A stretch of DNA of 64,000 nucleotides, from NCBI RefSeq assembly GCF_910589235.1, contig NC_060964.1:5316492-5380491 (forward strand). The letters are read 5' to 3'. The stretch comes from Vespa crabro (lineage: Eukaryota; Arthropoda; Insecta; Hymenoptera; Vespidae). A model generated the notes under the pieces. The model searched no databases and was not told the origin of the DNA. It saw only the letters and a list, made by a program, of their open reading frames with translations. Both the position numbers and the translations under genes were made by a program. Shown here piece after piece: positions 60,770 to 64,000 of this stretch (position 1 is its first letter; the number at the start of each line of letters is the position of its first letter).

Positions 60770-61448
60770 CAGCAGACTCGTTCCCCTTCCTGAAGCTTCC
60801 GCCCTCCAGCAAAAGCGACCTCTGTTTCCCCCACCCAATCTGACGCTCCAGCAAAGCGTCCCTCAATTTAGCGCATCGAACTAATGGATTATTATACGCC
60901 TCCACCTACATGAGAATGATCCCATTCTATGGCGAATCTGCCATATCTTCAACGAAGATACCTACTTTTGGATCGATTAACGATATTTCCTCTTTCTCTT
61001 CTTCCTCGTTCAGTTATATCTATGTTATATTCGATGATCGGTCTCGTCGAAGGGAAACTGAAAGATAGAAAGAAAAGAAAAAGAGATAAAATAGAATAAC
61101 CAAATACAAAGTTATCCAATTTTCTGTCGCACCGGATACAAATTGAATTCCATTAATATCGATAAATATTATGCTATTGATTTTTACGACAAGAAAACAT
61201 TTCTCGTATCATAGGAACGATCTGATTATCTATCACCTTGTCGATATCCCAATATAGTATTAAATATTTAATCTTTTTCTTTACGAATCGAATTATTTTA
61301 ATATGATTTGACATTTTTGAAAAGATACATCCTTTTCTTATTCTATTTGCAACGTATTCTATTATACGATTATGACACCATTACTTTCTCCTGTCAATTA
61401 AGAGAACGGATGTTTCCGCAGAAATAACGGGAAGTGATATTTTCCGTG
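60770..61448. other. Non-coding segment
   Basis: Complex at 60770-60920 (contains ACTAATGGATTATTATACG), then A+T-rich. No gene identified. Confidence 0.6.
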
Positions 61449-61449
61449 A

Positions 61450-61505
<56 letters not shown>

Positions 61506-61506
61506 T
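61449..61506. repeat. (GA)n microsatellite
   Basis: About 24 GA units and a short AGAAAGAGAG end. Confidence 0.97.
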
Positions 61507-63265
61507 TACGAGCTTACGTCTTTACCGATATTAAAATGTAAATCGAAGTAGAGTCAAGGGATTTAACCAACACTCCTTCGAGAAGAAATACTTCATCATC
61601 GCGGTCAAAATCATTTTGAACAATCTGAATGGCCGAAAAAAAAAAAAAAAGAGAAAATTCATATATTCGTCAGATAGATATCGAGATGTATATTAATATT
61701 GAATGTCAGGAATATCACGCTGTCGTGATGTTTTATTCGAATTATTTATACGTAAACAAGAAAGAATTTATGAGATCTAGGCTAAGAAATTGTCCTCTTC
61801 TTTCATAACTCGGAAACTTAACGACGCGTGCATCGTCTCGAAAGAAATTCTCTTAAGAGAGTTCAGTAAAACTTGAAGCCATTTAAAGTATAATAATCTT
61901 AATGTTCTCCATTTGATAAGAAATCATAAAAATTATAACTTACAACGAGGATAAAGGTTGAATATGAAAAATGACAATAACCAAAAAATGAAAGAAAAGC
62001 AAAAGAAAGATTAGTTGCGAAAAGGATGATCATCGAAATCATTATTATAATCATCTTTCCTTCTTTTCTTTTCTTTTCTCTTCTTCTCCTTGGTTACAAA
62101 TTTATTTTCTTTCCAATGCATCAAGATCGTTTGACTATCTCGTTTTTCATTTACCTTTCATCGTTTTTAATGCTCACCATTCTAAAGAAACTTTCTTAAT
62201 TCGAGCTTTCTACGAGCTCTCGTTCGAAATTTAATGATTCCTCATGAATTCGTTTGACAAAGTTGCTTATTGAAAATATCCATTTAATTTAATCTTAAAG
62301 TATGCATGTAGATTCACTTTAATGTTTGAGTCTTGACGGATTCTTTGTTTGACTTTATTTTTTTCACTTCGTAATAGTAATTCATCGGAAACGTTTCCTT
62401 TCAGAGATACGTGTTAGAATTTGAAGGTAATAAAGGGAAAGAAAATAAAATAGAGATAAAAAAAGGAAAAAAAAGGAAAGAAAAGAAAAGAAAAAAAAAA
62501 TAAAGAAAAAAGAAAATGATCGGGATGTAAAAGGAGGGATCGTAAAGGAGACGTCTGCTTTGAGCGTTGTAAAAAGAAAAGAAGAGAAGAGATCACAGGT
62601 TGCTTCTCTTTCGTTGTCTGTATCCTTAAAGGATATCCTCTCTCTTATCCGTGCTCGAAGGTTTATATAACGGTAAAGGAAGCTCTCCTCGGGACATAGT
62701 ATGTCTTCCTTTTCTCGATAAAGAGAAGGAGTCATGCATCTCTCAGCTAATAGAGCTAAGAACGAGCGTTACCCGCATGCCGTACCACCTTCGATCAATT
62801 TATTATACCTCGCTTAAACTCTCTCTTCCATCTCTTGTTTTCTATCTTTTGCATTTCTCGCCTTCCGTTTCTCTTTATCTCATTTGCCGTGAAAAGTACG
62901 GCAAATCCATTTTTAATCTTATTCTCAAACCCAAGCCAATCCCCACCCAAGCCAACCCAAAAAAATGTTTTATCTGCCTGTTTAATTCTCTTTCTGTCCT
63001 TCTTATTTCTTCCTTCTATGGCAACGATGAGGGAGAATGAGCGGCGATCAACGGTGATAGTTCGAAGTTCGCGTAATAACAGAGAACGAAGGAACGAGCC
63101 GCAGGCCCAGAAGCTCTCGATCCGTGAACTTCGATTAGTAGTCTTGCCTGCGGCTCGCAACAGCCGGCCCACAAGATAGCATTCGTTCCGGTTAACGTCT
63201 CTAAAGCGTTGCAGCTCGATTCCAGCTCGTTTAAGGTCGGAATCGTGCGGTCTCATCTCACTTTG

Positions 63266-63266
<1 letters not shown>
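61507..63266. other. A+T-rich non-coding segment
   Basis: A-rich tract at 62457-62517. 62640-63250 is more complex, with a palindrome-like GCCGCAGGC...GCCTGCGGC pair near 63099 and 63147. Open frames on both strands here include a GA-derived Arg-Glu run. No gene identified. Confidence 0.5.
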
Positions 63267-63323
<57 letters not shown>

Positions 63324-63380
63324 ATCTTTATCTTTCTTTCCCCCTCCTCTCCACCCCCCCTCTCTCTCTCTCTCTTTCTC
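63267..63380. repeat. (CT)n microsatellite with C-rich interruption
   Basis: CT units at 63270-63324, TTTATCTTT variants, a CCCCCC block near 63354, then CT again to 63380. Confidence 0.95.
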
Positions 63381-64000
63381 AAACTCATGAGAGAGTGTGA
63401 ACATACCGCAACGTGACAAGCACTACGACGACTACGACGACGCGTAAGAGTCTCGCTAATGGCGTATAAATACGACTACTTTATTGCCTTACTTACAACT
63501 CTGGTAAATTTATAACGATACGCTGCACTTGCACTTTGCCAGAATGAAGTAGATGCTTGGAGAAGGAGATTACGTCTAGCTAGTAAATCTTTTACTTTGG
63601 CTTTCGTAAAACGAATCGTTAAGAAATTAACACGAACCTTTGTCAAGACCCCAATATCTTTTCTCTCGATGAAGTCGAAAGGTTGATAAGTCGTGGAAAA
63701 GGGAAAGATCGATGCTTATTGCATTGAGGAAGCAAAGAACGTAAAATAGTGAGAACATTGAAAATAATTTACCGTGAAAGGAATTTATAAGTGATTAGGA
63801 AATCCTTCACGTAGAGGTATTGCAACGTAAAATGCATTACGACGATGCGATCTTAATGATCGTAATCGAGATTCCACGTGGAAGAAAAGTCTTATCCGTA
63901 AGAAAGAAGGGAGAGCTCTTGGACGTACACCCAAGCTATTCTCCACGGAAAATACGACAAATGATAAAATTCGTTGGCTTGAAAAAAAAAAAAAAACCCC
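63381..64000. other. Non-coding segment at the right edge
   Basis: Short degenerate (ACG)n at 63422-63442, a TATAAATA word at 63475-63482 in complex DNA, then ordinary A+T-rich sequence ending in A15 CCCC. No gene identified. Confidence 0.55.

Noticed and set aside
62795..63388. 197-codon minus-strand open frame
   Set aside because: The first 40 residues are an Arg-Glu run from the (CT)n array at 63270 and the rest shows no family features.

Overview
The window looks like a gene-poor stretch of an arthropod nuclear genome, most likely a hymenopteran (wasp, bee or ant). This is inferred from its texture: an A+T-rich background in which CpG words such as TCGA, CGAT and ACGA are common instead of depleted, very many perfect (GA)n/(CT)n and (TA)n arrays, long poly-A and poly-T tracts, and no dense gene set on either strand. 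No conserved protein in the window pins the taxon, so the placement is an inference.

I found no rRNA, tRNA, known microRNA, CRISPR array, bacterial operon or transposon reading frame. Nearly all open frames of 60 to 230 codons are by-products of simple repeats: Leu-Ser runs from (CT)n, Arg-Glu runs from (GA)n, Tyr-Ile runs from (TA)n, Phe or Lys runs from T/A tracts, and Asp or Ser runs from (GAC)n/(TCG)n. Many others lack an ATG. The one segment I would put forward as coding is a 73-base candidate exon on the + strand at 50070-50142. It has a CAG acceptor, an ATG in good context, a non-repetitive acidic peptide and a GTGAGT donor. I do not recognise the protein. The simplest reading is that the window is mostly intron and/or intergenic regulatory DNA of a large gene running left to right, with 50070-50142 as one of its exons.

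Layout. 1-5000: A+T-rich DNA with an interleaved inverted repeat at 734-773 and homopolymer tracts. 5500-6800: complex DNA with a 32-base element present twice (5926, 6248). 8600-8700: a perfect hairpin. 14987-15031: an isolated run of six long G-tracts. 16960-17430: tetranucleotide and GA repeats next to G+C-rich DNA. 20040-20340: a G+C/CpG-rich island with a TATCGATA word. 33880-34020: an island of clustered TAAT words. 38140-38660: a module of GA tract plus conserved tail present three times. 42600-42780: an inverted repeat built of CAATTA/TAATTG. 49640-50140: POU- and MEF2-like words just ahead of the candidate exon. 51300-52960: complex islands, including a 58-base element present twice exactly 410 bases apart. 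55400-55800: G+C-rich DNA with two hairpins. 56640-56680: an alternating AATGCT/AGCATT cluster. The remainder is A+T-rich spacer with microsatellites.

The most informative unexplained structure is the set of short, locally duplicated, TAAT-rich elements (5.9 kb, 33.9 kb, 38.2 kb, 51.8 kb). I read these as duplicated cis-regulatory modules. That is an inference and needs cross-species alignment and chromatin data.
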